Shown one piece after another: positions 45,632 to 55,589 of a stretch of 64,000 bases of DNA. Each line of letters starts with the position of its first letter. Position 1 is the first letter of the stretch. Where the stretch lies: positions 186,001 to 250,000 of the forward strand of contig CAVWYD010000002.1 in the NCBI GenBank assembly GCA_963759055.1. Reading direction: 5' to 3'. The DNA comes from Thiosocius sp963759055 (GTDB taxonomy: Bacteria > Pseudomonadota > Gammaproteobacteria > Chromatiales > Chromatiaceae). Under the pieces are notes generated by a model. The model saw only the letters and a program-made list of their open reading frames with translations, ran no database searches and had not been told where the DNA came from. The translations under genes were made by a program, and so were the position numbers.

Positions 45632-46366
45632 ATGCGGCTCGCTGATATGACCTGGCTGGAGGCAGAGCTGCTGCTGACACCTGAGGCTGTGGTCATGATC
45701 CCCTTGGGTGCGGCGGCGAAGGAACATGGCCACCACTTGAGGCTCGACAACGACTACCGCCTGGCCAATGCGCTCAGCGAGCGCGTCATGGAACAAACCC
45801 CGGTGATCGTCGCGCCAACGGTGCCCTACCACCACTATCCCGCGTTCACCACTTACCCGGGGTCGACCAACCTCCGTTTCGATACCGCCCGTGATCTGAT
45901 CGTGGATATCGTCGGCAGCCTTGCGGCCTTCGGCCCGCGGCGTTTCTATGTGCTCAACACCGGTGTGTCGACCATGAAACCCCTGCAGGCCGCGGCCGAT
46001 CTGCTGCATGAAGCGCAGATCACACTCCGCTACACGGATATCCTCGCGGTGGCCGCCACGGTCGAACGCAGTGTCACGCAACAGCTGCGCGGCAGCCACG
46101 CCGATGAGATCGAGACTTCGATGATGCTGTATCTCACGCCGGAGCGCGTCGACATGCGGCAGGCCGTGAAGGACGACCAGCCACGCACCGGAGAAGGTGG
46201 ATTTTCACGGCTTCCGGGCCACAAGGGCATCTACTCGGCCTCCGGGGTATGGGGCGATGCGACGCTGGCCGAGGCGGGTAAGGGAAAACGCCTTGTTGAC
46301 GCGGTTGTCGATGGGGTCATTCAGGACATAGAAAACTTGCGCCATCAACCGACTCAGTCGCGGTAA
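45632..46366 (+). CDS. Creatininase family amidohydrolase (244 aa)
   Basis: Metal-binding pattern IPLGAAAKEHGHHLRLDND near the start and HADEIETSMMLYLTPERV in the middle fit the creatininase fold. Substrates range from creatinine to pyrroloquinoline precursors, so the exact reaction is not assignable. It is convergent with the LysR gene at 46389. Confidence 0.9.
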   Translation: MRLADMTWLEAELLLTPEAVVMIPLGAAAKEHGHHLRLDNDYRLANALSERVMEQTPVIVAPTVPYHHYPAFTTYPGSTNLRFDTARDLIVDIVGSLAAFGPRRFYVLNTGVSTMKPLQAAADLLHEAQITLRYTDILAVAATVERSVTQQLRGSHADEIETSMMLYLTPERVDMRQAVKDDQPRTGEGGFSRLPGHKGIYSASGVWGDATLAEAGKGKRLVDAVVDGVIQDIENLRHQPTQSR

Positions 46367-46388
46367 AACAGCTTCTCAGACACACGCG

Positions 46389-47294
46389 TCAAGCTGCGGC
46401 CGTCTTCTCGTCGGCGATCTCATCCATCACCCAGTCGAGGAAGGCCCGCATCTGGTCTGTGAGTTTGCGGTGTTTCTGATAGACGAGGTAATAGCCGAGC
46501 TGGTTTTCCATCGCGATGTCTATGGGGGTTACCAGCCGACCATACAGCACCTCTCTCGCCACCAGCTGACGATCGGCCAGGGCGATACCCAGGCTCTCCA
46601 TCGCGGCGCCCATGGCCAGCGAGGTACTCGAAAAACCCAGGCGCTTGGCGCGCTTCTCACAGGTGACCCCGAAGGTGGCGAGGAACTCATCCCACTCCGA
46701 GGGTCGGGTCGAGACGTCGATCAGGGTATGGGCACACAGCTCTTCAGGTTTCGTAATCCGCGGATTGACCTCGACGAAGCCCGGGCTGCAGACGGGTACC
46801 AGGACCACCTCGCGCAGGAAGAAGACCTCGAGTCCGGGCCATTTTCCGTCACCGAAATAGATCGCCATGTCGATATCCGACCAGGCGAAATCGATCGGCG
46901 AATTGTTCGGACTGAGGCGCAGCTCAATGTCCGGATGACGGGTCTGGAATTCGCGCACCTTGGGCACCAGCCAGCGGGTAAGGAATGCCGGCGAGACACT
47001 GACATTCAACGCCCCGGAGTTTGAAGAGGCGAGCAGGCGCCGAGTCGCCAGGTCGATTTCGTCGAGCGCATCCGTGATCGACTCGAGGTAGCGTTGGCCG
47101 GCGATCGTCAGATATACCTTGCGCCGGGCGCGTCGAAACAGGCTGACGCCCAGGTATTCCTCCAGGGACTTGACCTGATGGCTGATTGCCGAAGGCGTGA
47201 CGAAAAGCTCTTGGGCGGCCTCGTTGAAGCTGCCACGCCGCGCCGCGGCCTCGAAGGCCGTGACCGATTTAAGCGGGGGCAGTCGTCTGCTCAT
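46389..47294 (-). CDS. LysR family regulator, GcvA-like (301 aa)
   Basis: An N-terminal winged helix (LKSVTAFEAAARRGSFNEAA then FVTPSAISHQVKSLEEYLGV) with a GcvA-type pattern, and a C-terminal ligand-binding domain. It is divergent from the small 47503 gene across about 210 AT-rich bases that contain AGAAGAAAAAG-type sequence; autoregulation there is plausible. The target is unknown. Confidence 0.92.
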   Translation of the reverse strand: MSRRLPPLKSVTAFEAAARRGSFNEAAQELFVTPSAISHQVKSLEEYLGVSLFRRARRKVYLTIAGQRYLESITDALDEIDLATRRLLASSNSGALNVSVSPAFLTRWLVPKVREFQTRHPDIELRLSPNNSPIDFAWSDIDMAIYFGDGKWPGLEVFFLREVVLVPVCSPGFVEVNPRITKPEELCAHTLIDVSTRPSEWDEFLATFGVTCEKRAKRLGFSSTSLAMGAAMESLGIALADRQLVAREVLYGRLVTPIDIAMENQLGYYLVYQKHRKLTDQMRAFLDWVMDEIADEKTAAA

Positions 47295-47502
47295 GCGATT
47301 CCTGAAGTTGATTTTTTCTCATCTTTAGAAGAAAAAGTATCATTTGTAGGTAACAACACCAGCTTCTAATATAGCTTCCAACAGGCCCGTTTTTGCGACT
47401 TTTTACGAGATATATTAGAAAGTTCGGTGTTACTCACCTGAGCAAGTCTCTACAGCGCACTTCCGACCTACCCTTTGGACGACTTAACTTTAGGTGAAAA
47501 AA

Positions 47503-47706
47503 ATGCAAGATGAAACTGACTGCGACGTCCGGCTGAACAGCTTTGGCGAACCCGACGTCGACTATTACATCGTCAAGGCGCACGAGATGCGCAACGAGGC
47601 GATCAGAACGGGCTTTGGGGCCTTCACGGCCTGGGTTGCAAATTGCCTCGACCGCGTCTGGTCCCCGGACCGGGCACACAGGCATGCACCGCGGCGGGTG
47701 GCCTGA
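47503..47706 (+). CDS. Small hypothetical protein (67 aa)
   Basis: MQDETDCDVRLNSFGEPDVD followed by YYIVKAHEMRNEAIRTGFGA and a basic tail. The DxxYYIxKAHExRxEAI segment recalls short proteins seen in other proteobacteria. The ATG at 47503 follows TTAGGTG. It is divergent from the LysR gene and may be its target. Not a recognised family. Confidence 0.55.
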   Translation: MQDETDCDVRLNSFGEPDVDYYIVKAHEMRNEAIRTGFGAFTAWVANCLDRVWSPDRAHRHAPRRVA

Positions 47707-47769
47707 ACAAAAATGGTTTTACTGACAAAGGCTTGGGAGGGATCCTGACCCTTTGTTGTCCAATCCCGA

Positions 47770-48360
47770 TCACGCGACCAGGCCGCATCCCGGATCCATC
47801 ACCTCCAGGCACTGGCGGTGCGCACGATGCAGACGCATCTTCGTGGCGCTCAGACCAATCCCCAAGGTCGCCGAGATCTCTTCCAACGGCAGTTCCAGCC
47901 AATAGCGTAAGGCAAGGATCTCTCGCGCCTTTGGGCTGACTTGCGCCAAGGCCTCGGCCACAAACTGCCGTCGGTGATCCGCTTCGATTTCCGCAGCAGC
48001 CTGGACGGATTCATGGACTTCGATCACGGCCAGAAGATGCTCTACGTTGGCATATTGCTGTTTTTTTCGAAGAAAGGTGTAGCACTGATTGTCCGCAATC
48101 CGCGTCAGCCAGGTCTTCAGGCTCGCACGGCCCTCGAAACGGTTTGCAAACCGATAGGCATTGAGGAAGGACTCCTGCAGCACGTCCTCTGCATCCGCCG
48201 CATTGTGCAGATGACCCATACAACGCCGGTAGAGGTACGGCCGATAGGCATGCATCAGGGATGCAAACGCCTGCTCCCAGCCAAGCCGCCGATCGACGAC
48301 CGCTTCCAGCAGTTGCACCTCTTGGGCGTTGATCTTTTTTCTTTCGGCAGAAGCACTCAT
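47770..48360 (-). CDS. ECF-type sigma factor (196 aa)
   Basis: Region 2 in RPYLYRRCMGHLHNAADAED and VLQESFLNAYRFANRFEGRA, with SLKTWLTRIADNQCYTFLRK; region 4 in LAQVSPKAREILALRYWLEL then PLEEISATLGIGLSATKMRL. No anti-sigma gene adjoins it. It is divergent from the HdfR-like regulator, and the shared space contains two palindromes. Confidence 0.9.
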   Translation of the reverse strand: MSASAERKKINAQEVQLLEAVVDRRLGWEQAFASLMHAYRPYLYRRCMGHLHNAADAEDVLQESFLNAYRFANRFEGRASLKTWLTRIADNQCYTFLRKKQQYANVEHLLAVIEVHESVQAAAEIEADHRRQFVAEALAQVSPKAREILALRYWLELPLEEISATLGIGLSATKMRLHRAHRQCLEVMDPGCGLVA

Positions 48361-48438
48361 TGCTTATCCCCCATCCTCGTTTTCTGGAGGACCAGCAATC
48401 TAGGCGGCTTGCTTTAACAAATAAAACTAATTATTTTG

Positions 48439-48469
48439 GTCACAGTGACAAACTATTTTTGTTAACAAT
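48439..48469. promoter_or_regulatory. Palindromes between sigma factor and LysR genes
   Basis: GTCACAGTGAC (48439-48449) and TTTGTTAACAA (about 48457-48467) are short inverted repeats in the 109-base space between the divergent genes. They could be operator sites for the LysR-type protein encoded immediately downstream. Confidence 0.35.
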
Positions 48470-49306
48470 ATGGATATCGAGCTCCTGCGGACGTTCCTGG
48501 AGGTCAACCGGACCCGACACTTCAGCCAGGCGGCGGAAGCGCTCAACCTCACCCAGGCGGCCGTGAGCGCGCGCATAAAGCAATTGGAGGGCCTGCTCGA
48601 TGTATCGCTGTTTGATCGGAACCGGCGGGAGGTAAAACTCACCCCGGAGGGCCATCGGCTGCGCCGGCATGCCGAACGCCTGCTTGCTGACTGGCGCAAG
48701 GCGCGCCAGGAGGTGACGGCAGGGGGGGCGAAGCACCAGTTGTCGGTCAGCAGCAGTCCGCGACTGTGGGATATCCTGCTACGCAGATGGTTGATCGATT
48801 TGCGCCGGAACGAGCCCGATCTGGCCATCACCACATACTCTCTGGGGCCGGACGCGGTGATCCGGCAACTGCTGGATGGCGTGGTCGATCTCGCCTTCCT
48901 GCTCGATCCGCCGCAGCTGGATGTCCTCCAGGTGCGAGAGATTGCCCCGTTGCATCTGACACTGGTCTCCAGCACGCCGTCCCTGAGTCCCGAACTTGCC
49001 GTCAACGAGCATTTCATCATGGTCGACTGGGGACTGGCGCACGCGCTCGAGTTGCAGCGGGCTTTTCCAGACATGCCGGAACCGCACACCCGCCTCGCCA
49101 CGGCCCGGTTGGCGCTCGAATACCTGAAGACACTCGGCGGAAGCGCATATCTACCCATCGGCATGGTTGCTTCTCTGATTCGGCGCCGTCGCCTGTATGC
49201 CGTTGCGGGCGCACCCGGGTTCGAGCGCACCGCCTTCGCCATCTATCCGGTACGCAGTGACCGCAAGGCCAGTATCGAACAGGTGCTCTCCGTATTCAGA
49301 CCTTGA
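48470..49306 (+). CDS. LysR family regulator, HdfR-like (278 aa)
   Basis: The N-terminus MDIELLRTFLEVNRTRHFSQ and AEALNLTQAAVSARIKQLEG is characteristic of HdfR, with a C-terminal substrate-binding domain. In enterics HdfR represses the flagellar master operon, but the target here cannot be inferred. A weak ribosome site precedes the ATG. Confidence 0.92.
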   Translation: MDIELLRTFLEVNRTRHFSQAAEALNLTQAAVSARIKQLEGLLDVSLFDRNRREVKLTPEGHRLRRHAERLLADWRKARQEVTAGGAKHQLSVSSSPRLWDILLRRWLIDLRRNEPDLAITTYSLGPDAVIRQLLDGVVDLAFLLDPPQLDVLQVREIAPLHLTLVSSTPSLSPELAVNEHFIMVDWGLAHALELQRAFPDMPEPHTRLATARLALEYLKTLGGSAYLPIGMVASLIRRRRLYAVAGAPGFERTAFAIYPVRSDRKASIEQVLSVFRP

Positions 49307-49336
49307 GCACTCGCAGCGAAACATGACACAAGGTCT

Positions 49337-50299
49337 CTATAACCAGTGCTTGCGTCGAAAGATGTAGAACAGGCCGGTTGCCAGGAAAGCCATGACACCC
49401 AGCAGCGTGAAATAACCATAAGTTGATTTCAGCTCAGGCATGTTCTCGAAGTTCATACCGTAGATACCGACCAGCAGCGTCAGTGGCACGAATATCACGG
49501 TAACAACCGTCAGCACTTTCATCACCTGGTTGAGGTTGTGACCGTTCAGGCTGATGTAACCCTCAATCAGGTCGTTGATGACGTTCTGGTAGAGTTCGGC
49601 AAGGCTGTTGAAGCGTTCAGCCTGTGTCGCGACATCCTCATACTCTTCGGCCCAGCCCCCTAAATGCTGCCGCTCCGCATACGTGCTGAGGCGCTGGGTG
49701 ACCGCCATATGGTAGTTGAGGATCCGCCGCATCTTGCGCAGTGCCGTGTTGTAGCCGACGAGTTCCTGCATCAGGTCTTCTTCGAATTCGACGAACAACA
49801 CATCTTCGACGGTATCCAGGCGCTCCTCGAGGTCCAGCAATACCCTGCCGTAACGATCCACCATCCGACGCGCAAGGCCGGCAACGACCTGATGGGGGGA
49901 CTCGAAATCGATCTCGCCATTCCGGATCTTCTCTCGCAGCATGAGCAGGTAATTCGACCTGGAGTCATGGCGCGTGATAACGAAGTCCCTGTCTGCAAAC
50001 ATCGCCATCTGCTGGGTGGCAAAATCCAGCGTATGCGAATCTGCGTCCAATAGTTTCAAAAGGAGAAACAGGCGTTCGCCCTCTGCCTCGAATGCCGGTG
50101 GGTGCCGGACTCGAAAGGCATCCTCCACGTCGGCTTCCGCCAGACCAAACTTCTGTTCGAGCATGTCCCGGTCGGAATCGCTTCCGGCACCCTCTATATC
50201 GAGCCATAGCAGGCTGCCAGGCTGGGATTTCCAGATATCGAACAATTCCTCGCCACCGATGTGGACACCACTCGTGGTTTTAAGTAACCAGGTATGCAT
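49337..50299 (-). CDS. corA: CorA-type magnesium/divalent cation channel (320 aa)
   Basis: The diagnostic periplasmic motif is GIYGMNFENMPEL, between two C-terminal membrane helices (VLTVVTVIFVPLTLLV and TLLGVMAFLATGLFYIFR). A long coiled N-terminal domain faces the cytoplasm. The start at 50299 (MHTWLLK) follows a GGGAG site. First of four linked genes for Mg2+ and osmotic homeostasis. Confidence 0.92.
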   Translation of the reverse strand: MHTWLLKTTSGVHIGGEELFDIWKSQPGSLLWLDIEGAGSDSDRDMLEQKFGLAEADVEDAFRVRHPPAFEAEGERLFLLLKLLDADSHTLDFATQQMAMFADRDFVITRHDSRSNYLLMLREKIRNGEIDFESPHQVVAGLARRMVDRYGRVLLDLEERLDTVEDVLFVEFEEDLMQELVGYNTALRKMRRILNYHMAVTQRLSTYAERQHLGGWAEEYEDVATQAERFNSLAELYQNVINDLIEGYISLNGHNLNQVMKVLTVVTVIFVPLTLLVGIYGMNFENMPELKSTYGYFTLLGVMAFLATGLFYIFRRKHWL

Positions 50300-50325
50300 A
50301 AGTTTGTCTCCCACTCGATAGATGG

Positions 50326-51669
50326 TTATGAGGCTTCGCTATTCTTCAGCGCTTCCCGGAGTGCCGAAACCTCTTGCTCACCGAGCACACTCTTCAAATG
50401 CAGGTCACGTTGCGGGAACGGAATCTCGATCCCATGCTCATGGAACAGGTCCCAGACCACCAGCAGCACATCGCTGATCACACTGCCGCGCCCCTGCTGC
50501 GGATCATTGATCCACACGCGCAGTTCGAGATTGACCGAGCTGTCGCCAAACCCTGTCACGTTGATGCGCGGCTCCGGATTCTTTTGCACCCGGGCGATCT
50601 GCGCCGCGCTCTCCAGACACAGTTTCATCGCCAGGCGGAGGTCCGAGTCATAAGAGATCCCGACCGGGATGCGCAGCCGCACCAGGCTGTCGGAGAACGA
50701 CCAGTTCTCCACCCGCTGGACGATGAGCTCTTCATTCGGAATCAGGTGCTCAATGGCATCACGGGTGATCACCGAGGTGTAGCGCAGGCCCAGATGGTTG
50801 ACCCAGCCATAGGTCGGGCCCAGGGAAATCACATCACCCGGCTTTATCGAGCGATCCATCAGCAGGATCAGGCCACTGACCAGGTTGGAAAAGATTTTCT
50901 GCAGGCCAAAGCCCAGACCGACACCCAGCGCGCCACTGAAGACCGCCAAAGCGGTGAGATCGATACCGACCGCAGACAGGGCGACCAGGATCGCCAGGGT
51001 GACCAGCGAGATGCGGGTGAGTTTGGACACCAGCACCCGGGTCGTGGCACTGGATCCCTGCGACCGGGCCATGCGGCGCTCGACCATGCCGGCGACGCCG
51101 TTGGCGAGCCATAGTGCAAACCATAGTGAAAGGCCCACCTTGACCACCGTCAGCGGCGAGAGGCGCAACTGGCCTATCTGCACGGCCCAGCTGTCGAGAA
51201 TCTCCATGGTCGGATCGAGCAGACCAAATATGTTCAGCGCCGCAAAGGTCCAGGCGAGCACCGCCAGCACGCGGGCCACCCCGGGGTTTTCAATCAGTGT
51301 CGAGGCCAGGTTTATCAGCACCCAGGCAGTGAGCAGGCTCGCGACCGTGACCAGCAGCCCCTGCGGCCAACCGAATTGCGAACTGATCTTGATCGCCAGC
51401 CATTGCAGCATCAGCCAGGCGATGGTGTTGCGATTCAGAGTCAGAGCGGACCATACGCGGCGGAAGCTGGGCACACGGGCGGTGCGTTCAGTCAGGGCGT
51501 CCAACAGACGCTTGAGCAGCGGCGCCAGTATCCAGCGCGCGACCACGAATACCGCGACGATAACCGCGAACTGCAGCCAGAGTGCAGGCTGCATCACCAG
51601 CGCCTGCACCTTTTCCAAGAATTGGAGCGCCTTGGCGACCAAGGCATCTATGTCGATCATGTTTTCCAT
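50326..51669 (-). CDS. MscS family mechanosensitive channel (447 aa)
   Basis: Several membrane helices are followed by the MscS pore segment (LTALAVFSGALGVGLGFGLQ and KIFSNLVSGLILLMDRSIKP) and the conserved cytoplasmic beta domain (NEELIVQRVENWSFSD). It releases solutes during hypo-osmotic shock. The start at 51669 has AGGGG at seven bases. Confidence 0.92.
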   Translation of the reverse strand: MENMIDIDALVAKALQFLEKVQALVMQPALWLQFAVIVAVFVVARWILAPLLKRLLDALTERTARVPSFRRVWSALTLNRNTIAWLMLQWLAIKISSQFGWPQGLLVTVASLLTAWVLINLASTLIENPGVARVLAVLAWTFAALNIFGLLDPTMEILDSWAVQIGQLRLSPLTVVKVGLSLWFALWLANGVAGMVERRMARSQGSSATTRVLVSKLTRISLVTLAILVALSAVGIDLTALAVFSGALGVGLGFGLQKIFSNLVSGLILLMDRSIKPGDVISLGPTYGWVNHLGLRYTSVITRDAIEHLIPNEELIVQRVENWSFSDSLVRLRIPVGISYDSDLRLAMKLCLESAAQIARVQKNPEPRINVTGFGDSSVNLELRVWINDPQQGRGSVISDVLLVVWDLFHEHGIEIPFPQRDLHLKSVLGEQEVSALREALKNSEAS

Positions 51670-51733
51670 CGCTAACCCCTTTATGCCCTTTATGCCCTTC
51701 TATGCCCTGTTGTCCCCTGGCAGTCCCAGCGGC

Positions 51734-53089
51734 TCATAGCAGAAACACCGTGGCCAGACCCAGAAAGCTCAAAAAACCAATAATGTCGGTCACCGTGGTC
51801 AGGATGACCGCACCCGAAAGTGCAGGATCGATGCCCATCCGGTCCAGCAGCAATGGTATCCAGATGCCCGACAGCGCGGCGGCCAACAGGTTCAGAATGG
51901 TGGCTACCGCAATGACCGCGGCGATACCCGCATCAAAAAACCAGAGGTAGGCGACAAGCGCGACCACGATGGACCAGACCAGACCATTGAGCACGCCCAC
52001 ACCGACCTCTTTAAACGTCAGCCAGCGCACGTTTGACTTTGCGATCTGATCCAGTGCCAGACCACGGATGGTCAGGGTCAGGGTCTGACTGCCGGCGATG
52101 CCGCCCATGCTTGCGACAACCGGCATCAGTACCGCCAGGGCAACGAATTTTTCCAAAACCTCTTCGAACTGACCGATCACCCAGGCCGCCAGGAATACCG
52201 TAATCAGATTTATTCCCAGCCATACGCCACGTCGCTTGGCACTCGGCACCACCGGTGCGAACAGATCCTCCTCCTGATCGAGGCCGGCCTGTTTCATCAT
52301 CGAGTGTTCTGCCTCTTCGCGGATCAGTTCGACCACGCCGTCGACGTTGATTCGTCCCAGCAGGACGTCCCGCTCATCCACCACAGCCACCGAAATCAGG
52401 TCACGGCGCTCGAACAGTGCAACCACATCGTGTGTGCTGGCATCGGCCAGGACCTTATCGACATCCCGGCGCATCAGATCCCGAACCACGGACTCCGGCT
52501 GCGCGGTCAGCAATGTGGCAATATCCAGCTTGCCGAGATAGTGGCTCTCTTCATCCACGACCATCAATGCATCCGTATGCGATGGCAATACCTCGTGACG
52601 CCTGATCCAGCGCAGCACCACGGCCATCGTCACATCGTCGTGGACACCGAGCACCTCGCTGTCCATGAGGCGCCCGGCGGTACCCTCGGGGAAACTGCGA
52701 ACCACCTCCAGGCGCTGGCGATGCGCTTCCTCCAGTTTGTCGACGATGGCATCACCGAGGTCTGCAGGTAGCGTCTCGAGGACCTCCGCGAGGTCCTCGG
52801 CATGCATTTCGCCGGCCGCGGCAACCAGCTGCTCCTCGGGCATTTCCCCGATGATGCTGGCGCGCGCCTCTTCGCGCATCAAGCCGAGCACATCGCCATG
52901 GACTTCAGGTTCGATCAGCTCCCATACGCGCCTGCGTTGTTCCGGCGGCAGGGACTCGAGGATATGGGCAAGGTCGGCGGCATGCAGCTCATCGAGCGCC
53001 AAACGCAGCTCGCGCAGGTTCCCGAGCTCCAGGTCCAGCAGGACGAGCTCGATCAGGTCACTGCCGATTGATTCTATCGCTGATTCCAT
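51734..53089 (-). CDS. mgtE: Magnesium transporter MgtE (451 aa)
   Basis: N domain with MEELQEL-type helices (ADLAHILESLPPEQRRRVWE), two CBS domains and five C-terminal membrane helices with ALAVLMPVVASMGGIAGSQT, the ion-pore signature. The normal length is 450. It lies between the MscS and CNNM genes on the same strand. Confidence 0.94.
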   Translation of the reverse strand: MESAIESIGSDLIELVLLDLELGNLRELRLALDELHAADLAHILESLPPEQRRRVWELIEPEVHGDVLGLMREEARASIIGEMPEEQLVAAAGEMHAEDLAEVLETLPADLGDAIVDKLEEAHRQRLEVVRSFPEGTAGRLMDSEVLGVHDDVTMAVVLRWIRRHEVLPSHTDALMVVDEESHYLGKLDIATLLTAQPESVVRDLMRRDVDKVLADASTHDVVALFERRDLISVAVVDERDVLLGRINVDGVVELIREEAEHSMMKQAGLDQEEDLFAPVVPSAKRRGVWLGINLITVFLAAWVIGQFEEVLEKFVALAVLMPVVASMGGIAGSQTLTLTIRGLALDQIAKSNVRWLTFKEVGVGVLNGLVWSIVVALVAYLWFFDAGIAAVIAVATILNLLAAALSGIWIPLLLDRMGIDPALSGAVILTTVTDIIGFLSFLGLATVFLL

Positions 53090-53110
53090 AGGTCACCTTG
53101 AGCTGCAGAC

Positions 53111-54463
53111 TCATGGGTCCTTTTGTGCTTCGGGATCTTTAGGCACAGGCTCCAAACCGGAGCGCTTCTCAATACTCACGCGACCAACCCGCTGTTCGTC
53201 GAGCGACAGCACGATCATGACGAAAAGACCGTCCTCGACCCTGTCGCCCACCTCTGGCATACGCGCCAGGTGTTGCATGAAAAGACCCGACAGCGTGTTG
53301 GCGTCCAGATCATCCGGTGCGACGTATCCCGTCACACGCTCCAGATCAGACAACGAGATAAGCCCGTCTGCCTCCCACAGGTTTTCACCCGCCTGTGTTA
53401 TGCCCTCCTCCTGCCCGACATCGTCTGTCTCGTCATGGATCTCGCCCACGATCTCTTCCAACAGGTCTTCCAGCGTGACGATACCGTCCAGTGCCCCGTA
53501 CTCATCCACCACAAAAGCCATGTGCGCGCGTCGCACCCGCATCAGATCCAGCAACTCGGCCACGCGCTGGCTTTCCGGCACGATCAGGGGTTCACGGACA
53601 AAACGTGTCAGATCCGTCCACGGCTCCAGCTCACCATCCAGCATCGCCGCATGAATGTCCTTCACCAGCACGATACCCCTGATCGCGTCGTCCTTCGCGC
53701 CATCGATCAGGGGGAAACGTGAGTGCCCGGTCTCGCGCATAATCCTCAGGTTCGCGGCAGGCTCGGCCTTCAAATCGAGCGCATGCATACTGCTCACCGG
53801 GATCATCACCCTTCCGACCTGTCGCTGATCGAACTGAAACATGTTATGCAGCATGTCCGCCTTGCCATGCGCCAATTCGCCGTGCTCGCGCGAAGTGGCG
53901 ACCAGCCCCTGAAGTTCATCACCACTCAATACCTCGGCATGAGTGGCCTCCGCCACGTTGAAAACCTTCAGAATCGAGCGCGACGCCCGGTTGAGCAGCC
54001 AGTTGAGCGGATACACGGCGAGGTATGACCAGTGCAGCGGATACGCCACCGCCAGCGACATCGGTTCGGGCCGTCGGATGGCCAGGGTCTTGGGCACCTG
54101 TTCCCCAATCACGATGTGCAGGGAGGAGAACACCAGAAAGCCGGTCAGAAAGGCAATGGTATGCACCATCTGCGGTGACAGATCGGCTGAGCTCAACAAA
54201 GGTTCGAGCATCGCCGCTACCGTCGGCTCGCCTACCCAACCGAGCCCCAGGGAGGCCATGGTAATACCCAGCTGACAGGCCGCCAGATAGGCCTCGAGAT
54301 TGTGCTGGATGCGCACTGTAAGCTTTGCGGCAGCACTGCCTTGATCAGCCAGCGCCTCAATGCGGAAGCCCCGCGCCTTTACCAGCGCAAACTCGGCGGC
54401 AACGAAAAAGGCGTTGGCCGCGAGCAAAAGTACGACAGCCAGGAGGCTGAATGTGATGTCCAT
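53111..54463 (-). CDS. CNNM/HlyC-CorC family protein (450 aa)
   Basis: An N-terminal DUF21/CNNM membrane domain (LLAANAFFVAAEFALVKARG), two CBS domains and a C-terminal CorC_HlyC transporter-associated domain (ERVTGYVAPDDLDANTLSGL). These proteins act in Mg2+ or Co2+ efflux. Fourth of the linked Mg2+ genes. Confidence 0.93.
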   Translation of the reverse strand: MDITFSLLAVVLLLAANAFFVAAEFALVKARGFRIEALADQGSAAAKLTVRIQHNLEAYLAACQLGITMASLGLGWVGEPTVAAMLEPLLSSADLSPQMVHTIAFLTGFLVFSSLHIVIGEQVPKTLAIRRPEPMSLAVAYPLHWSYLAVYPLNWLLNRASRSILKVFNVAEATHAEVLSGDELQGLVATSREHGELAHGKADMLHNMFQFDQRQVGRVMIPVSSMHALDLKAEPAANLRIMRETGHSRFPLIDGAKDDAIRGIVLVKDIHAAMLDGELEPWTDLTRFVREPLIVPESQRVAELLDLMRVRRAHMAFVVDEYGALDGIVTLEDLLEEIVGEIHDETDDVGQEEGITQAGENLWEADGLISLSDLERVTGYVAPDDLDANTLSGLFMQHLARMPEVGDRVEDGLFVMIVLSLDEQRVGRVSIEKRSGLEPVPKDPEAQKDP

Positions 54464-54544
54464 CAGGATTGACTCTTACACTGCTTTTGATTAGAGGGGG
54501 TGAGCGGTTCAAACGTCACATTCTTCGTGACGGATTGTGCTCGA

Positions 54545-55585
54545 TTATACGATCTCTGGTTCTTCGACGATTTCTGGCAGACTGAACTGGTCACCATCTT
54601 GCATGGCATCCATGTGCTGTTCCATCAACGAGGCCTGTCGCGTACGACCAACGTGAAACACAGCCTCGCCTTCGTAGACCAGGGGCAGATTCGCGCGCCC
54701 GATGATGACCCCATCGAACGGCGAGACTATCGGCTCCTCGCCATTGCCGCCAGCGTCACCGACGAAGGCCAGGACATCATCCTTGGAAACCACATTCCCG
54801 AGCTTCGCCAGCATGCGCGCTATCCCGCTGGTCGGGGCACGCACCCAGGAAGTCGAACGCAAGACAGCACTCGGCTTGGGCGGCTTGCGCTTGATACTGA
54901 GCATGCCCATCTCGCGCATGACATTGATGATGCCGTGCAGCCCTATGCGTATCGAGACCTCGTCGAAGCGCAGCGCCTCGCCCGCCTCGTAGACCAGGAT
55001 CGGCACATCCTCGGAATCAGCGGCGTGGCGCAGCGAGCCCTCGGGCGGCGCCGAGTGAATCAGTACCGGCGCGGCGAAGGCCTTGGCCAGTGGTACCAGC
55101 GCCTCCGTGCTCATGTCCGCACGGATCTGCGGCAAATTATCACGGTGTATGGCCGCCGTGTGCAGGTCGATGCCCGCGTCGGCATGCTTCACCACTTCAT
55201 GAAGGAAGATATGCGCAAGACGCCCCGCGAGTGAGCCCTGTTCTCGACCCGGGAAGCTGCGGTTGAGGTCGCGTCGGTCAGGCAGGTAACGCGATTGATT
55301 ATGGAAACCGAATACATTCACGATCGGTATAACCAGCAGGGTACCGCGAAGTTTCTGCAATTGTGGCTGCAGCAGCAGGCGGCGGATGATCTCCACGCCA
55401 TTGATCTCGTCACCGTGCACCGCCGCACTTACGAAAAGGACTGGTCCCTCACGCTTGCCATGAACCACATGCACCGGCATGTTGACGGGTGTCTCTGTGT
55501 AGAGCCCCGGCAACGCGATATTGACAACAATCCTCTCCCCCGCCTTGATCCTGGTGCCATTGATGTCGAAGTCCGGCCGAGCCAT
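54545..55585 (-). CDS. Succinylglutamate desuccinylase/aspartoacylase family protein
   Basis: Zinc-peptidase-like M14 fold with HGDEINGVEIIRRLLLQPQL (His and Glu zinc ligands) and FVSAAVHGDE, then GIDLHTAAIHRDNLPQIRAD. It begins four bases after rimK. In several gammaproteobacteria this gene follows rimK, and trimming of the RimK-added tail or a similar amide is plausible but unproven. Confidence 0.88.
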   Translation of the reverse strand: MARPDFDINGTRIKAGERIVVNIALPGLYTETPVNMPVHVVHGKREGPVLFVSAAVHGDEINGVEIIRRLLLQPQLQKLRGTLLVIPIVNVFGFHNQSRYLPDRRDLNRSFPGREQGSLAGRLAHIFLHEVVKHADAGIDLHTAAIHRDNLPQIRADMSTEALVPLAKAFAAPVLIHSAPPEGSLRHAADSEDVPILVYEAGEALRFDEVSIRIGLHGIINVMREMGMLSIKRKPPKPSAVLRSTSWVRAPTSGIARMLAKLGNVVSKDDVLAFVGDAGGNGEEPIVSPFDGVIIGRANLPLVYEGEAVFHVGRTRQASLMEQHMDAMQDGDQFSLPEIVEEPEIV

Positions 55586-55589
55586 GAAT

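Noticed and set aside
53919..54239. 106-codon open frame on the minus strand
   Set aside because: Overlaps the CNNM/CorC gene in another frame and has no support.
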